Assembly: GCA_023409835.1 (NCBI GenBank)
Contig: JAEYQV010000020.1
Coordinates: 1 to 26,654, forward strand
Reading direction: 5' to 3'
Origin: Bacillota bacterium
GTDB lineage: Bacteria; Bacillota; Clostridia; Lachnospirales; Lachnospiraceae
DNA: 26,654 nt
Shown: piece after piece, positions 1 through 8,465 of the stretch
Layout of the letters: each line of letters starts with the position of its first letter
How positions within the stretch are numbered: position 1 is the stretch's first letter
Made by a program: the position numbers and the translations under genes
Notes under the pieces: generated by a model
What the model was told of the DNA's origin: nothing
The model's database searches: none
Seen by the model: the letters and a program-made list of their open reading frames with translations, nothing else

Positions 1-114
1 ATTAGGGAACCCTGCATGAGCCATAACTTTTCCATCATTCCACCATTTACATAAAATAGAAGCATCATTTGAAGTTGCGTTCCTAATAGTTAAATTATTA
101 TTTCTTATAAACAT
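1..114 (-). CDS. GNAT-family N-acetyltransferase, N-terminal fragment (runs off window)
   Basis: Only the first 38 codons are inside the window and the frame stays open to base 1. The peptide begins MFIRNNNLTIRNAT and continues with SILCKWWNDGKVMAHAGFPN. The LTIRNAT...DA...L..WWND pattern is the usual first strand and helix of RimJ/RimL-like GNAT acetyltransferases, which move an acetyl group from acetyl-CoA to an amine. A GGAGGA ribosome site at 121-126 sits 6 bases before the ATG and supports the start. The acetyl-CoA-binding motif would lie outside the window, so the substrate cannot be judged. It lies downstream of a transposase remnant on the same strand. The AT-rich codon use matches the LRR gene rather than the rest of the window. 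Confidence 0.75.
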   Translation of the reverse strand, partial: MFIRNNNLTIRNATSNDASILCKWWNDGKVMAHAGFPN

Positions 115-183
115 TTAATATCCTCCAATTTTTTATGGAGGGTTAAATTATAGTCGCCCTCCTTAAGCATGTTAATATCACTA

Positions 184-423
184 CTACATGACGAAGCCGG
201 GCACATACCAGCATAAGAGCTGATTGCCGATCAGGAAATGTACCAACCACTTTAGTACGCCGCTTTATCTCATGGTTCAAACGCTTTCCTTATCTTCTTT
301 TATACCTTCAGCTGCACCAATGATTTCACGGTATCCATACTCATTGACACCGATAGCTATAAGGATAGAGACGTTTTCAAACTCACCGCCCCAACAACGT
401 TTCAGGAAAACTCCGTCAACAAA
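184..423 (-). pseudogene. IS256/mutator-type transposase remnant, internally deleted and frameshifted
   Basis: Two transposase pieces are joined out of frame. The first (about 420 down to 281) reads VDGVFLKRCWGG..., continuing ENVSILIAIGVNEYGYREI and IGAAEGIKEDKES. This is the core block around the first catalytic Asp of IS256-family transposases. At about 278-283 the frame hits TGA and shifts to NHEIKRRTKVVG, FPDRQSALMLVCARLRHV, which is the conserved C-terminal end of the same family. The middle, with the second Asp and catalytic Glu, and the N-terminus are both missing. This leaves about 80 of roughly 400 residues, so it cannot transpose. After RHV (position 184) similarity stops. It starts about 45 bases after the LRR stop codon. 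No terminal inverted repeats were recognised. Confidence 0.8.
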
Positions 424-468
424 ATTTTCCTCATTAGGTACATCAGACTATACTAATTCCAGAAAACC

Positions 469-2127
469 TTAATCAGGCTTTCCATAAAAATTCATACCAT
501 CTAAGGGTGACCAGTCAACAACAGGATTTTCATACAAATCAATAAATGTATTCTGCAGTTTCACCAATGGAGTAACATCTGTTATTTTATTTCCACCTAA
601 TTGCAACTCATCAAGATTTATTAAATTTAGAAGGCCTGTTACTTCAGAAATATTATTATTTTCTAATGACAGTAACGTTAAATTGACTAAATTTTTTAAG
701 GCGCTAATATCAGAAATATTATTATCCTCTAAATTTAAGTCTGATAAATTTATTAATTCTGATAATGGACTTATATCTGAGATGGAATTGCTTTGCAAAT
801 CTAATACTGTTAAATTCTTCAAACCTTTAATCTGATTTAAATCAGAAATACTACAGTTTGAGAGGTGCAATTCTGTGAGGTTATTAAGATCACTCAAAAG
901 GCTCAAATCGTTTAATCCAAACGCTGTAAGCTTTTTTAAATTTGATAATTTAGCAATCGGTGAATAATCATCTATATAATTAACAGACAAATTGATAACT
1001 TCAATTTGATTGATATCTTCCAAAACAGAGATATCAGTGATCTGATTATTCATATCAAAACTCAAGCTTTTTAATGTTGTTAATTTTTCAAGTTGATCAA
1101 TATTGGATACATTATTAAAGGAGAAATCCAGTTCACATAAATTATATAAGCTTGCTATACTGGAAAGATCAGATATTTGATTGCAGGCTATATTTAGTGT
1201 TTCTAAATTAGTTAAATTTTTTAATGAGCTAATATCATTAATATTATTATTTTTCAAATTCAATATTTGTAGATCTTTTAAATTTCTGACAAAATAAATA
1301 TTAGTAATATTATTATTATCGGAAAGATTTAATTTATTTAATTTCGATAAGCTTTCTATCACTTTACAATCTGTATCTGTTATTCTTGTATTCGATAAAT
1401 TCAAGGTTGATAAGTTTGGTAAACCTTCTAAGAAGCTAAAATCATTTATTTCGATATTAGATACATCAAGAGAAACCAAATTAGGAAGATCCTTCAAAAA
1501 TCCAAAATCAGATATTGTTAATCCGGACAAATTCAATGCTGTTATTTTACTTAAATCCTTAATAAATGAAATGTCAGAAATATCATTATTTGAAACATCT
1601 AATTCTGTTAGATTATTATACTTTGATATAAAGCTAAAATCATTAATAGTATAATTATCTCCCAGCTTTAGGGTTGTTAACCTTGGCAATTCACCACAAT
1701 TTACGAAGTCAGTATCGACCATATCCGAATGGCTTAAATCGAGATATTCCAAATTCTTCAAAGCAAGAATATTATTATATGAAAATAAAAAGCAGCTAGA
1801 TAAATCTAAATAAGTTAAATTTGTTAAATATTGAAAATCACCTGTTTTAACTTTATTTCCCTCAATTTCTAATTTGGTAATGCTTTGCATATCTGCAGCA
1901 GTAATTTCTCCGTCTTTCTTATTTAATGTATTCCTAACGCTTTGTTCAACGAGCGGGTCCTCAAATACAATTATGGAATCTGCTCCTGCTGCAGTTACTT
2001 CATAATCATTGCCTTCATTACTTGCAGTTTCATTACTTACAGTTTCATTACTATTATTGGTACTTGAACATGCTGATAAATACAACAACATAATTATTAG
2101 TACAAATACAGAAATAAATTTTTTCAT
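469..2127 (-). CDS. Internalin-like leucine-rich-repeat lipoprotein
   Basis: A 552-residue surface protein. MKKFISVFVLIIMLLYLSAC is a lipoprotein signal with lipobox LSAC, so the mature protein should start at Cys20 and be anchored to the outer face of the membrane. A short Ser/Asn/Glu/Thr linker with repeated SNET follows (about 21-40). Next is an N-cap reading FEDPLVEQSVRNTL and GEITAADMQSITKLEI, as in internalin/SDS22-type proteins. About 20 repeats of 21-24 residues then run to the C-terminus, with consensus LxxLxxLxLxxNxISDISxL. There is no cell-wall anchor, enzyme domain or C-terminal helix. Such proteins usually bind ligands or surfaces; the partner here is unknown. Codon use is very AT-rich compared with genes from 2533 onward, and a transposase remnant adjoins it, so recent transfer is plausible. 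AGGAG at 2136-2140 supports the start. Confidence 0.85.
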   Translation of the reverse strand: MKKFISVFVLIIMLLYLSACSSTNNSNETVSNETASNEGNDYEVTAAGADSIIVFEDPLVEQSVRNTLNKKDGEITAADMQSITKLEIEGNKVKTGDFQYLTNLTYLDLSSCFLFSYNNILALKNLEYLDLSHSDMVDTDFVNCGELPRLTTLKLGDNYTINDFSFISKYNNLTELDVSNNDISDISFIKDLSKITALNLSGLTISDFGFLKDLPNLVSLDVSNIEINDFSFLEGLPNLSTLNLSNTRITDTDCKVIESLSKLNKLNLSDNNNITNIYFVRNLKDLQILNLKNNNINDISSLKNLTNLETLNIACNQISDLSSIASLYNLCELDFSFNNVSNIDQLEKLTTLKSLSFDMNNQITDISVLEDINQIEVINLSVNYIDDYSPIAKLSNLKKLTAFGLNDLSLLSDLNNLTELHLSNCSISDLNQIKGLKNLTVLDLQSNSISDISPLSELINLSDLNLEDNNISDISALKNLVNLTLLSLENNNISEVTGLLNLINLDELQLGGNKITDVTPLVKLQNTFIDLYENPVVDWSPLDGMNFYGKPD

Positions 2128-2195
2128 CCTTCAGTCTCCTCATTTGTAATTATCTGTGACTCTTCTCGATGCCTGTAAAACTTTGTACGCGTAAT

Positions 2196-2224
2196 ATTTT
2201 AACATATACCCCACTTTATTACAA
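2196..2224 (-). promoter_or_regulatory. Putative sigma-A promoter for the LRR lipoprotein
   Basis: Read on the minus strand, TTGTAA (2224-2219) and TAAAAT (2201-2196) are separated by 17 bases. The start codon is about 70 bases downstream. The remaining bases of the 2128-2532 intergenic stretch hold only this promoter and the terminator at 2402-2434. Confidence 0.5.
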
Positions 2225-2401
2225 TGCTTTTTCAAATCGTAACGGGCTGATTTAGTACATAAAATTCATCGTCTACAATGGTATTATGATTATCTTTAAA
2301 ATCAACTATCTGCTCTACTATTTAAAATTCATAGCAACCTCCTTAAGTTATATCTAGAGGATCCTATAATTCATAGTAATTATTTAATTTGAAATCTATA
2401 T

Positions 2402-2434
2402 AAAAAAAGTCACTATTAACATATAAATAGTGAC
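2402..2434 (-). terminator. Rho-independent terminator of the radical-SAM/rlmD operon
   Basis: On the minus strand GTCACTATT pairs with AATAGTGAC around an 8-base loop and is followed directly by seven T residues. It lies about 100 bases after the rlmD stop, and transcription from that operon would reach it before the LRR promoter. Confidence 0.85.
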
Positions 2435-2532
2435 AGATTACATATTACTTGTTTTTGAGACTATGACTGCGCTTAAGTTCAGATAAATCAGATAGTCTTA
2501 ATGACTTACTTTTCCTAAACATGTGCAATTAA

Positions 2533-4041
2533 CTATACAATTTTTACTAACAGCGAGACCGTCTCCACATGCTCCGTCCAAGGAAACATGTCCACAGGTA
2601 TTGCCCGTACCGTCTGATAGCCCTTCTTGGTAAGGTAATTCAGATCCCGCTCCAGGGTAACCGGATTGCAGGAGATATAAACCACACGGTCCGGCTTAAG
2701 TGTACAGAGGGAACTTAAGAACTTCTCATCACTTCCGGATCTCGGAGGGTCCATAAATACCACTTCTGCGCTCTCTTTCATCGCCGCACGCTGTGTCATG
2801 AATTCCCCGGCATCCTGGTGATAGAATTCCGTATTTGTGATCTGATTCCTCTTAGCATTGGTTATGGCATCCTTGACAGCATCCTTATTAAGCTCCACGC
2901 CGATTACCTTCTTAGCGTGATCGGAGGCAATCAGGCTGATGGTTCCGATACCGCAGTAGGCATCTATGATGGTTTCCGTGCCGGTCAATCCTGCCAGTTC
3001 GATGGCTTTCCCATAGAGCACTTCCGTCTGAACCGTATTGATCTGATAGAAGGATTTTGGTGAGATACGGAACACCTTACCGCAGAGGGTATCCTCAATA
3101 AACCCCTTGCCGTAGATTACCTGCTCCTTTTCTCCCAGAATCATACTGGTATCCTTGTCGTTGACATTTAGTATGATGGTTGTAATCTCCGGATGAAGCT
3201 GCCGTAATGCCTTCACAAAATTATTCTTTGACGGGAAGATCGGGGAAGCTATTACTAATACCACCATTATCTCACCGCTGGTATGACCGGATCGTATCAG
3301 AACATGGCGGAGCAGTCCGTAGCCGCTGTCCTCGTCATAGGTCTTGATTTTGAAGGATTTTAGCATGTTCCGGATGGAAACAATGATCTCATCTGCCTTC
3401 CTGTTATGAATTCTACAACTGTCGATCGGAATAACCCTGTGGGTGCCTTCCTCATATACTCCCGAGATCGGATTTCCCTTCCTGTCATGATCAAATACGG
3501 CATGGACCTTATTCCGGTAATGATAGGGCTGATCCATTCCTATGATATTTTCCACCTTGCAGTACTTACTGAGAAGGCCTTCAACCTGCTTCTGCTTCTG
3601 CTTCAGATGCTCTGAATACTCCTGCTGCTTCACCTGACAGCCTCCGCAGTCTCTGGTATGTGGACAGCCTGATTTACTCTTCGAGGCTTTTCCTATTACA
3701 GTAGCTGTACTCTTATATCCACCTCTTATTTCCTTATTTGTCTGCGTCCTTCCATTCCTGAAGCTTTCCCTCTCATTCTCAGTATTCCGCTTCTCAGAAG
3801 CTACCTTCTCAGAGCTTCTCATCTTACTTCTCTTAGAATCGCTTCTGTTCGTATTATTTATCTTCTTACCGGTTCCTTTCACGGCACCGCCGCCTGCAGG
3901 GCTTCCCTTGGTATGCTTGCCCTGACCGGCAAGTAAAGAACCCCTTATCTTCTTCCATTCGGATTCTGCGGACTGATAATCCGGCAGCTCCTCATAGCTT
4001 CCCTTCCGATGCTTCTTCTTCGTATTATTATTATCGTTCAT
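2533..4041 (-). CDS. rlmD: 23S rRNA (uracil-C5)-methyltransferase, RlmD/RumA type
   Basis: Methylates C5 of a uridine in 23S rRNA using S-adenosylmethionine. The C-terminal 375 residues carry the family set. Fe-S ligands are C126, C132, C135 and C209 (CPHTRDCGGC, then DSC). The SAM loop is DAYCGIGT at 360-367. DPPRSG is at 431-436, the nucleophile is C458 in SCNP, and the late HVE has E492. Firmicute enzymes may act on one or two positions (RlmC/RlmD/RlmCD); the sequence does not decide. The first about 125 residues are odd: a basic, Lys/Arg/Ser/Asn-rich, low-complexity tail where a TRAM domain often sits. A longer ATG start at 4146 lies deep inside the upstream gene. AAGGAG at 4051-4056 places the start at 4041, giving 502 residues and only 4 bases between genes. 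Confidence 0.9.
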   Translation of the reverse strand: MNDNNNTKKKHRKGSYEELPDYQSAESEWKKIRGSLLAGQGKHTKGSPAGGGAVKGTGKKINNTNRSDSKRSKMRSSEKVASEKRNTENERESFRNGRTQTNKEIRGGYKSTATVIGKASKSKSGCPHTRDCGGCQVKQQEYSEHLKQKQKQVEGLLSKYCKVENIIGMDQPYHYRNKVHAVFDHDRKGNPISGVYEEGTHRVIPIDSCRIHNRKADEIIVSIRNMLKSFKIKTYDEDSGYGLLRHVLIRSGHTSGEIMVVLVIASPIFPSKNNFVKALRQLHPEITTIILNVNDKDTSMILGEKEQVIYGKGFIEDTLCGKVFRISPKSFYQINTVQTEVLYGKAIELAGLTGTETIIDAYCGIGTISLIASDHAKKVIGVELNKDAVKDAITNAKRNQITNTEFYHQDAGEFMTQRAAMKESAEVVFMDPPRSGSDEKFLSSLCTLKPDRVVYISCNPVTLERDLNYLTKKGYQTVRAIPVDMFPWTEHVETVSLLVKIV

Positions 4042-4045
4042 AGGG

Positions 4046-4948
4046 TTAAACTCCTTCATTGTTAAATTCCGGTATGAAGCTTTCCGAGGCGGTCTCCCCC
4101 TCCTGGATAAAGCCGTTCTCCACACCCAGCTCGATTGCATAATCAACTAATTCCTCATATTCCTCTTCCGTAATCCTTCTGTTCAGCTCCGGGTATCCGG
4201 TTACCACCTCCATCGGGGTATACTGGTTCATAATACTGATATAGATAAGGTCTGCAAAGGTCTCATATAGATACTTTATGATGTTCTTCGAATCCTCAAG
4301 ATAACCGGGCAGAGTCAGATGCCGTACGATGACACCCTTCATCATCCTCCCGTTATCATCAAAAACCGGTGTACCGGTCTGTCGGACCATTTCCCGGATC
4401 GCTTCCGAGGCATATTCAAAATAATCTCCGCAGCCGGAATAATGTCTGGCTGCCTCCTTGTCCATATATTTTAAGTCCGGAAGGTAGATATCGACGCATC
4501 CGTTCAGAAGCCTCAGGGTGGACAACTGTTCATAGCCGCTGCAGTTATATACGATGGGCAGCCTAAGCCCCTTCTCCTTCGCCATACAGAGGGCATCCAA
4601 TATCTGAGGAACATAATGACTGGGGGTAACCAGGTTGATGTTCTCGGCTCCCTTAGCCTGCAGCTCCAGAAAGATTTCTGCCAGACGGCTCACTGTAATT
4701 CTCTTTCCCGCCAGCCCCTGGGCAATATTACGGTTCTGGCAGTATATGCAGCCCAGGCTGCAGCCGGAGAAAAATACCGTTCCAGAACCCTTTTCACCGG
4801 AGATACAGGGCTCCTCCCAATAATGGAGGGCGGCTCTGGCCACCACAAGCTCCTCCGTCATTTTACAATAACCCTGCTGTCCTGCTGTCCGATCCACATG
4901 ACATTGTCTCGGGCACAGGGTGCAGTCCTTCATTAATTCACGATTCAT
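4046..4948 (-). CDS. Radical SAM protein of the PflX / pyruvate-formate-lyase-activase-like group (COG1313-type)
   Basis: A 300-residue radical-SAM protein. The CX3CX2C motif is C63, C67, C70 in SGCSLGCIYCQN and would bind the 4Fe-4S cluster that cleaves SAM. A second set of cysteines near the N-terminus (C9, C12, C16, C28; CTLCPRQC) is typical of the PflX-like group and may hold another cluster. NLVTPSHYVPQILDAL and VNQYTP-like blocks (SIMNQYTPM) also match that group. It is annotated in many genomes as a putative PFL activase, but no formate-lyase gene is nearby and the true substrate is unknown. It is the first gene of an operon with rlmD. A GGAT-type ribosome site precedes the ATG at 4948. 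Confidence 0.8.
   Translation of the reverse strand: MNRELMKDCTLCPRQCHVDRTAGQQGYCKMTEELVVARAALHYWEEPCISGEKGSGTVFFSGCSLGCIYCQNRNIAQGLAGKRITVSRLAEIFLELQAKGAENINLVTPSHYVPQILDALCMAKEKGLRLPIVYNCSGYEQLSTLRLLNGCVDIYLPDLKYMDKEAARHYSGCGDYFEYASEAIREMVRQTGTPVFDDNGRMMKGVIVRHLTLPGYLEDSKNIIKYLYETFADLIYISIMNQYTPMEVVTGYPELNRRITEEEYEELVDYAIELGVENGFIQEGETASESFIPEFNNEGV
4051..4056 (-). promoter_or_regulatory. Ribosome site of rlmD embedded in the end of the upstream gene
   Basis: AAGGAG lies in the last codons of the radical-SAM gene (…AAT GAA GGA GTT TAA), 9 bases before the rlmD ATG at 4041. It decides the rlmD start against upstream in-frame ATGs and suggests translational coupling. Confidence 0.7.
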
Positions 4949-4981
4949 TTGAATTATCCTTCCGTGTTCAATTCCTTACTA

Positions 4982-5010
4982 ATATTACGATATTTACAAT
5001 TAAAATACAA
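4982..5010 (-). promoter_or_regulatory. Putative promoter of the radical-SAM/rlmD operon
   Basis: Minus strand TTGTAT (5010-5005), a 17-base spacer and TAATAT (4987-4982), ending about 35 bases before the start codon at 4948. Confidence 0.5.
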
Positions 5011-5117
5011 TCGGAACAGTTAAAATAAAAGAGAATACCTGATAAGGAAGAAAAGGACTGGTTAAAAGCAAAAAGCCTCCTATAATCGTAGTATAAGCCT
5101 TACTATAAATAACAGAA

Positions 5118-5187
5118 AGAGATCCTCAACCCGGCAAGTGACCTGTGATAGCTCCACAGATTCTGTTCAGGACTTTGGAGGATCTCT
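5118..5187 (-). terminator. Long-loop terminator after the aldo/keto reductase operon
   Basis: AGAGATCCTC (5118-5127) and GAGGATCTCT (5178-5187) form a perfect 10-bp stem. The 50-base loop contains an inner hairpin, CTGTG/CACAG at 5143-5159. On the minus strand the stem is followed by TTTCTGTTATTT; on the plus strand by TTATTTTATT. It sits 15 bases after the reductase stop, so minus-strand termination is the likely role. The double-stem shape is unusual for a simple terminator. Confidence 0.65.
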
Positions 5188-5202
5188 TATTTTATTCCTT
5201 TA

Positions 5203-6393
5203 TTATTTTACCCTGGCATATTTTCTCGCAATCGTTACGACCGGTTTAAAGAAAATACCCTCCAGCTCTTTCCTGACTATTTTAAGCTGTTTTCTAATCT
5301 CGATATGCTGCGGGCAATGGTGCTCACACTTACCGCATTCCGTGCACCTGGAAGCATAAGCCGGTTGCTTTGACAAAAATCCCAGGGTCTGCATATATTT
5401 GAAACGGTCACGCTTTCCCTCCAGAAGATATTTATCATTATAGACCGCAAAGCAACCCGGTATATTCACACCGGATGGACAGGGCATGCAATAGCCGCAG
5501 GCTGTGCAGGGAATCTTCGTCTTCTCGTGCAGGACAGCCTTCACCCGGTCGAACACGGCAAGCTCCTTTGCTGACAGGGAATCTGCCTTCGCCTCACCGG
5601 CAATCCTAACATTCTCAGCCAGCTGAGCCTCATCACTCATACCGGACAGAACCACAGTTACCTCAGGATGGTTCCAGATCCAGCGCAGCGCCCATTCCGC
5701 CGGTGATCGCTCCGGGTCATAGCTTTGGAATGCCTTCGTTACCTCCTTCGGCAGGTTGTTCACCAGCTTACCTCCTCGTAAGGGCTCCATGACAATGACC
5801 GGTATCCCTAAGGAATAGGCTAACTGCAGTCCGGACTTGGTTGCCTGGTTATTCTCATCCATATAGTTGTATTGAATCTGACAGAAATCCCAGGGATAAG
5901 CCGTGACAATCTGTTCAAAGTCCGCTTTCGAGCCATGAAAGGAGAAACCGAGGTTTCGAATCGTTCCCTCCGCTTTCAGCTGCTCCAGCCATTCTATCAC
6001 TCCGATGGATACCATACGATCAAAGGTAGCCTTATCCGACAGCATATGAAGCAGGTAATAATCAATATAATCCGTCTCGAGCTTAGACAGCTGTGTGGCT
6101 AAGATCTTCTTCGCACCCTCCAGCTTACTGACCATAAAGGGCGGAAGCTTGGTGGCTATATATACCCTCTCCCGGTAGCCGCCCGACAGCGCTTTTCCGA
6201 GCAGTGTCTCACTTTTTCCTCCGTTATAAAAATAAGCGGTATCAAAGTAGTTGACTCCCTTTTCGATGGATGCGCGGATAAGCTCAATCGATCTTGGCTC
6301 ATCAATACTGCTGCCCTTCATCGGAAATCGCATACAGCCGAAGCCCAGGATGGATAATTGATCATTATTTTTTACATTTTCCCTTAATAACAT
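5203..6393 (-). CDS. Aldo/keto reductase with C-terminal double 4Fe-4S ferredoxin-like domain
   Basis: A 396-residue cytoplasmic oxidoreductase. Residues 1-290 form the aldo/keto reductase barrel with the tetrad D51, Y56, K82 and H116. The C-terminal ~90 residues hold two cysteine clusters, PCTACGYCMPCPSGVNIPGC and RCTECGKCEHHCP, like paired 4Fe-4S sites. This fused form is common in anaerobes and probably couples carbonyl reduction to ferredoxin-type carriers. The substrate is not known. A longer frame opens at 6486, but it would overlap the upstream threonine aldolase. GAGG at 6401-6404, 7 bases before the ATG at 6393, fixes the start and leaves 16 bases between the genes. Confidence 0.9.
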   Translation of the reverse strand: MLLRENVKNNDQLSILGFGCMRFPMKGSSIDEPRSIELIRASIEKGVNYFDTAYFYNGGKSETLLGKALSGGYRERVYIATKLPPFMVSKLEGAKKILATQLSKLETDYIDYYLLHMLSDKATFDRMVSIGVIEWLEQLKAEGTIRNLGFSFHGSKADFEQIVTAYPWDFCQIQYNYMDENNQATKSGLQLAYSLGIPVIVMEPLRGGKLVNNLPKEVTKAFQSYDPERSPAEWALRWIWNHPEVTVVLSGMSDEAQLAENVRIAGEAKADSLSAKELAVFDRVKAVLHEKTKIPCTACGYCMPCPSGVNIPGCFAVYNDKYLLEGKRDRFKYMQTLGFLSKQPAYASRCTECGKCEHHCPQHIEIRKQLKIVRKELEGIFFKPVVTIARKYARVK

Positions 6394-6409
6394 TACGCTA
6401 CCTCGATTG

Positions 6410-7441
6410 TTATAATAGTGAATTATTTTGGAAGAACTCACATAGGCTCTCCACACTCTCCTCCTTCGTAGCCCAGGAGGTAACAAAGCGGATTACACTA
6501 TGCTGTTCGTCATATTTTTCATTGATGGAAAATCTAAAATTCTCCGATAGCTTTTCCAGAATTGAATTCGGAATAACCGGAAACAGCTGGTTCGTACCGG
6601 GTGTCGCATAGAAGGGATATCCGCTTTCCCTTAAGGCAGTCTCAATTCGCTCCGCCATCCTGTTCGCATGCACCGCCAGCTCAAAATACAGCTTATCCCG
6701 AAATAATTCTTCGAACTGAATACCGATGACGAAGCCCTTCGCCATCATGGCTCCTCTCTGCTTAATCAGGTATCGGAATTCACTCTTAAGCTCCTCCCTG
6801 CAGATCACCAGAGCCTCTCCCAGGAGTGCCCCGTTCTTCGTTCCTCCGATATAGAAGACATCCACCAGCCCGGCAATCTCCTTAAGGGTGAGATCATTAT
6901 TCCTGCAGGTCATGGCAGAAGCTAATCTGGCTCCGTCCAGGAACAGAGTAAGCTTCTTCTCCCTGCACAGTCTATGGATGGCTGTCAGCTCTTCCTTCGT
7001 ATAGATGGTACCCAGCTCCGTCGTATCGGACAGATAGACCATCTTCGGCTTCACCATATGCTCTCCGGAATGCTGCTCCAGTGCTTTCGTGATTGCCTCC
7101 GGAGTAAGCTTGCCCTCCGCCACCGGCATGGCTACCACCTTGTGTCCGGTCGCTTCGATTGCCCCGGTCTCATGGACATTAATGTGCCCGGTATCTGCAG
7201 CAATAACACATTCATGGGGCCGTAAGAAGGAGGATATCACCAGCAGATTCGTCTGCGTCCCTCCCGGGATGAAATGAATATCCACATCTTTCTGATCAAT
7301 CAGCTGCTTAATATATTCCTTTGCCATATCGCTATGAACATCCTCTCCATAGCCGATGTTCTGCTCCAGATTCGCCCTACTCAGTGCCTCTAAAATCCTT
7401 GGGTGTGCTCCCTCACTGTAATCATTCACAAAGCTGTACAT
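6410..7441 (-). CDS. ltaE: Low-specificity threonine aldolase-type PLP lyase
   Basis: A 343-residue fold-type I PLP enzyme of the beta-eliminating lyase group, expected to split L-threonine or allo-threonine to glycine and acetaldehyde. The PLP lysine is K202 in FYIGGTKNGA, the cofactor-contacting Asp is D169 in FLDGAR, and H90 in TGHINVHE fits the ring-stacking position. Length is normal (about 340). GGAGG at 7449-7453, 7 bases upstream of the ATG, supports the start. It heads the pair with the aldo/keto reductase 16 bases downstream. The reductase could act on the aldehyde released by threonine cleavage; that link is inference from gene order only. Confidence 0.88.
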   Translation of the reverse strand: MYSFVNDYSEGAHPRILEALSRANLEQNIGYGEDVHSDMAKEYIKQLIDQKDVDIHFIPGGTQTNLLVISSFLRPHECVIAADTGHINVHETGAIEATGHKVVAMPVAEGKLTPEAITKALEQHSGEHMVKPKMVYLSDTTELGTIYTKEELTAIHRLCREKKLTLFLDGARLASAMTCRNNDLTLKEIAGLVDVFYIGGTKNGALLGEALVICREELKSEFRYLIKQRGAMMAKGFVIGIQFEELFRDKLYFELAVHANRMAERIETALRESGYPFYATPGTNQLFPVIPNSILEKLSENFRFSINEKYDEQHSVIRFVTSWATKEESVESLCEFFQNNSLL

Positions 7442-7471
7442 TTATCTGCCTCCGTTATTTCAGTCTTCCTA

Positions 7472-7485
7472 ATATCATATGATAT
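7472..7485. promoter_or_regulatory. Perfect 14-bp palindrome in the threonine aldolase leader
   Basis: ATATCATATGATAT lies about 30 bases before the start codon at 7441, downstream of a possible TATACT -10 (7524-7519). Its position fits an operator, but AT-rich palindromes are common and no regulator is assigned. Confidence 0.25.
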
Positions 7486-7564
7486 CCTTTAACCGGTTTG
7501 CTCATTATTCCTTCCTGAAGTATATCACATAATATCATTGGAAAACAGAAAAATATCTATATTT

Positions 7565-8461
7565 TTACCTACTGTCACTGTCCCTTACTGATGACAGACC
7601 AAACAAACTGCCGAGGAAGCCCAAGCCCAGGCTGATGGCAGGAATTAAAACTGCCATTCGGGTAACCAGCTCCTGCTTCGGCGGTAAAGGAAGGAAGGGA
7701 ATCGTACCGCTTAACTGTCCATATGCACCCTGAATCAGGACTGCCAGCAGAGCTGCTGCAAGAATTCCTCCGCTTAAGGTGAGCAGGATTCCCACCAGGA
7801 CATAGGGGAAGCCGATGAAGGCCTTCGGAGCACCCAGCAGGTGCAGGGTATTGATCTGTTCCTTGTTATTATAAATCCCCTGCCGTATCATATGGGATAG
7901 AATGATTACCGTTGTGATACCAACTGCAAGCATAACCAGCAGTCCGAGTAGGGACACTGTCTTTGAGATCCCCTTAATCTGCTCCAGTACCTCCCGGTTG
8001 TTCCTGATATAATCAATTCCATCCAGACCTCTGATCTGTTCCGATACGGTATCCATGGTATCCAGCTGTATTCTGACCTCTGCAAAGGCTTCAAAGGGAT
8101 TCTCCTCAAATAGCTCCAGAATCTTCGCTTCCTCCCCCAACACCTTCCTCATATCCTGCTCCGCTTCGGTCGCAGTTACATAACGGGCCTCGACAACTCC
8201 CTCCACCTTACTGAGCTGCTTAACGATGGACTCTGCCTTCTCCTCAGTAATCCCCGGAGTAAAATACGCGTTAAGCTCGGCCTCCTCCGACAGCATCGTA
8301 ACCAGCCGGTTCCCGATGGTGCCTCCGGTCAAGACCATTCCCAGAAGGAACAGGATCAGTCCCGTTCCGAGCAGGGAAAACAGATTGGACAGAAGGTTCA
8401 GACGGATTACTCTTCCTGCTTCCTTAAAAAAATAACCAAGATTATATAGTAAGCTTTTCAT
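7565..8461 (-). CDS. ftsX: Cell-division ABC transporter permease FtsX
   Basis: A 298-residue membrane protein with FtsX topology: a cytoplasmic start, TM1 at about 19-45 (LFSLLGTGLILFLLGMVL), an extracellular domain of about 120 residues, then three TM segments (about 170-195, 220-248 and 270-292). The extracellular part begins with the FtsX-like LNAYFTPGITEEKAESIVKQ. With FtsE it forms an ABC complex that does not transport but relays ATP hydrolysis across the membrane to an extracellular cell-wall partner. It follows ftsE with 4 bases between them and is the last gene of the operon. GGAGG is present upstream of the ATG. No strong terminator follows, only an AT-only hairpin near 7550-7568. 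Confidence 0.92.
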   Translation of the reverse strand: MKSLLYNLGYFFKEAGRVIRLNLLSNLFSLLGTGLILFLLGMVLTGGTIGNRLVTMLSEEAELNAYFTPGITEEKAESIVKQLSKVEGVVEARYVTATEAEQDMRKVLGEEAKILELFEENPFEAFAEVRIQLDTMDTVSEQIRGLDGIDYIRNNREVLEQIKGISKTVSLLGLLVMLAVGITTVIILSHMIRQGIYNNKEQINTLHLLGAPKAFIGFPYVLVGILLTLSGGILAAALLAVLIQGAYGQLSGTIPFLPLPPKQELVTRMAVLIPAISLGLGFLGSLFGLSSVRDSDSR

Positions 8462-8465
8462 ACCC

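Noticed and set aside
224..472. Plus-strand open frame of 82 codons at the left edge
   Set aside because: The opposite strand clearly holds IS256 transposase fragments; the plus-strand frame is their shadow.
4042..4146. Longer N-terminus for the RlmD protein
   Set aside because: The extra 35 codons lie inside the radical-SAM gene in another frame, and a good ribosome site precedes the ATG at 4041.
6394..6486. Longer N-terminus for the aldo/keto reductase
   Set aside because: It would overlap the threonine aldolase gene; GAGG precedes the ATG at 6393, and the barrel begins right after it.
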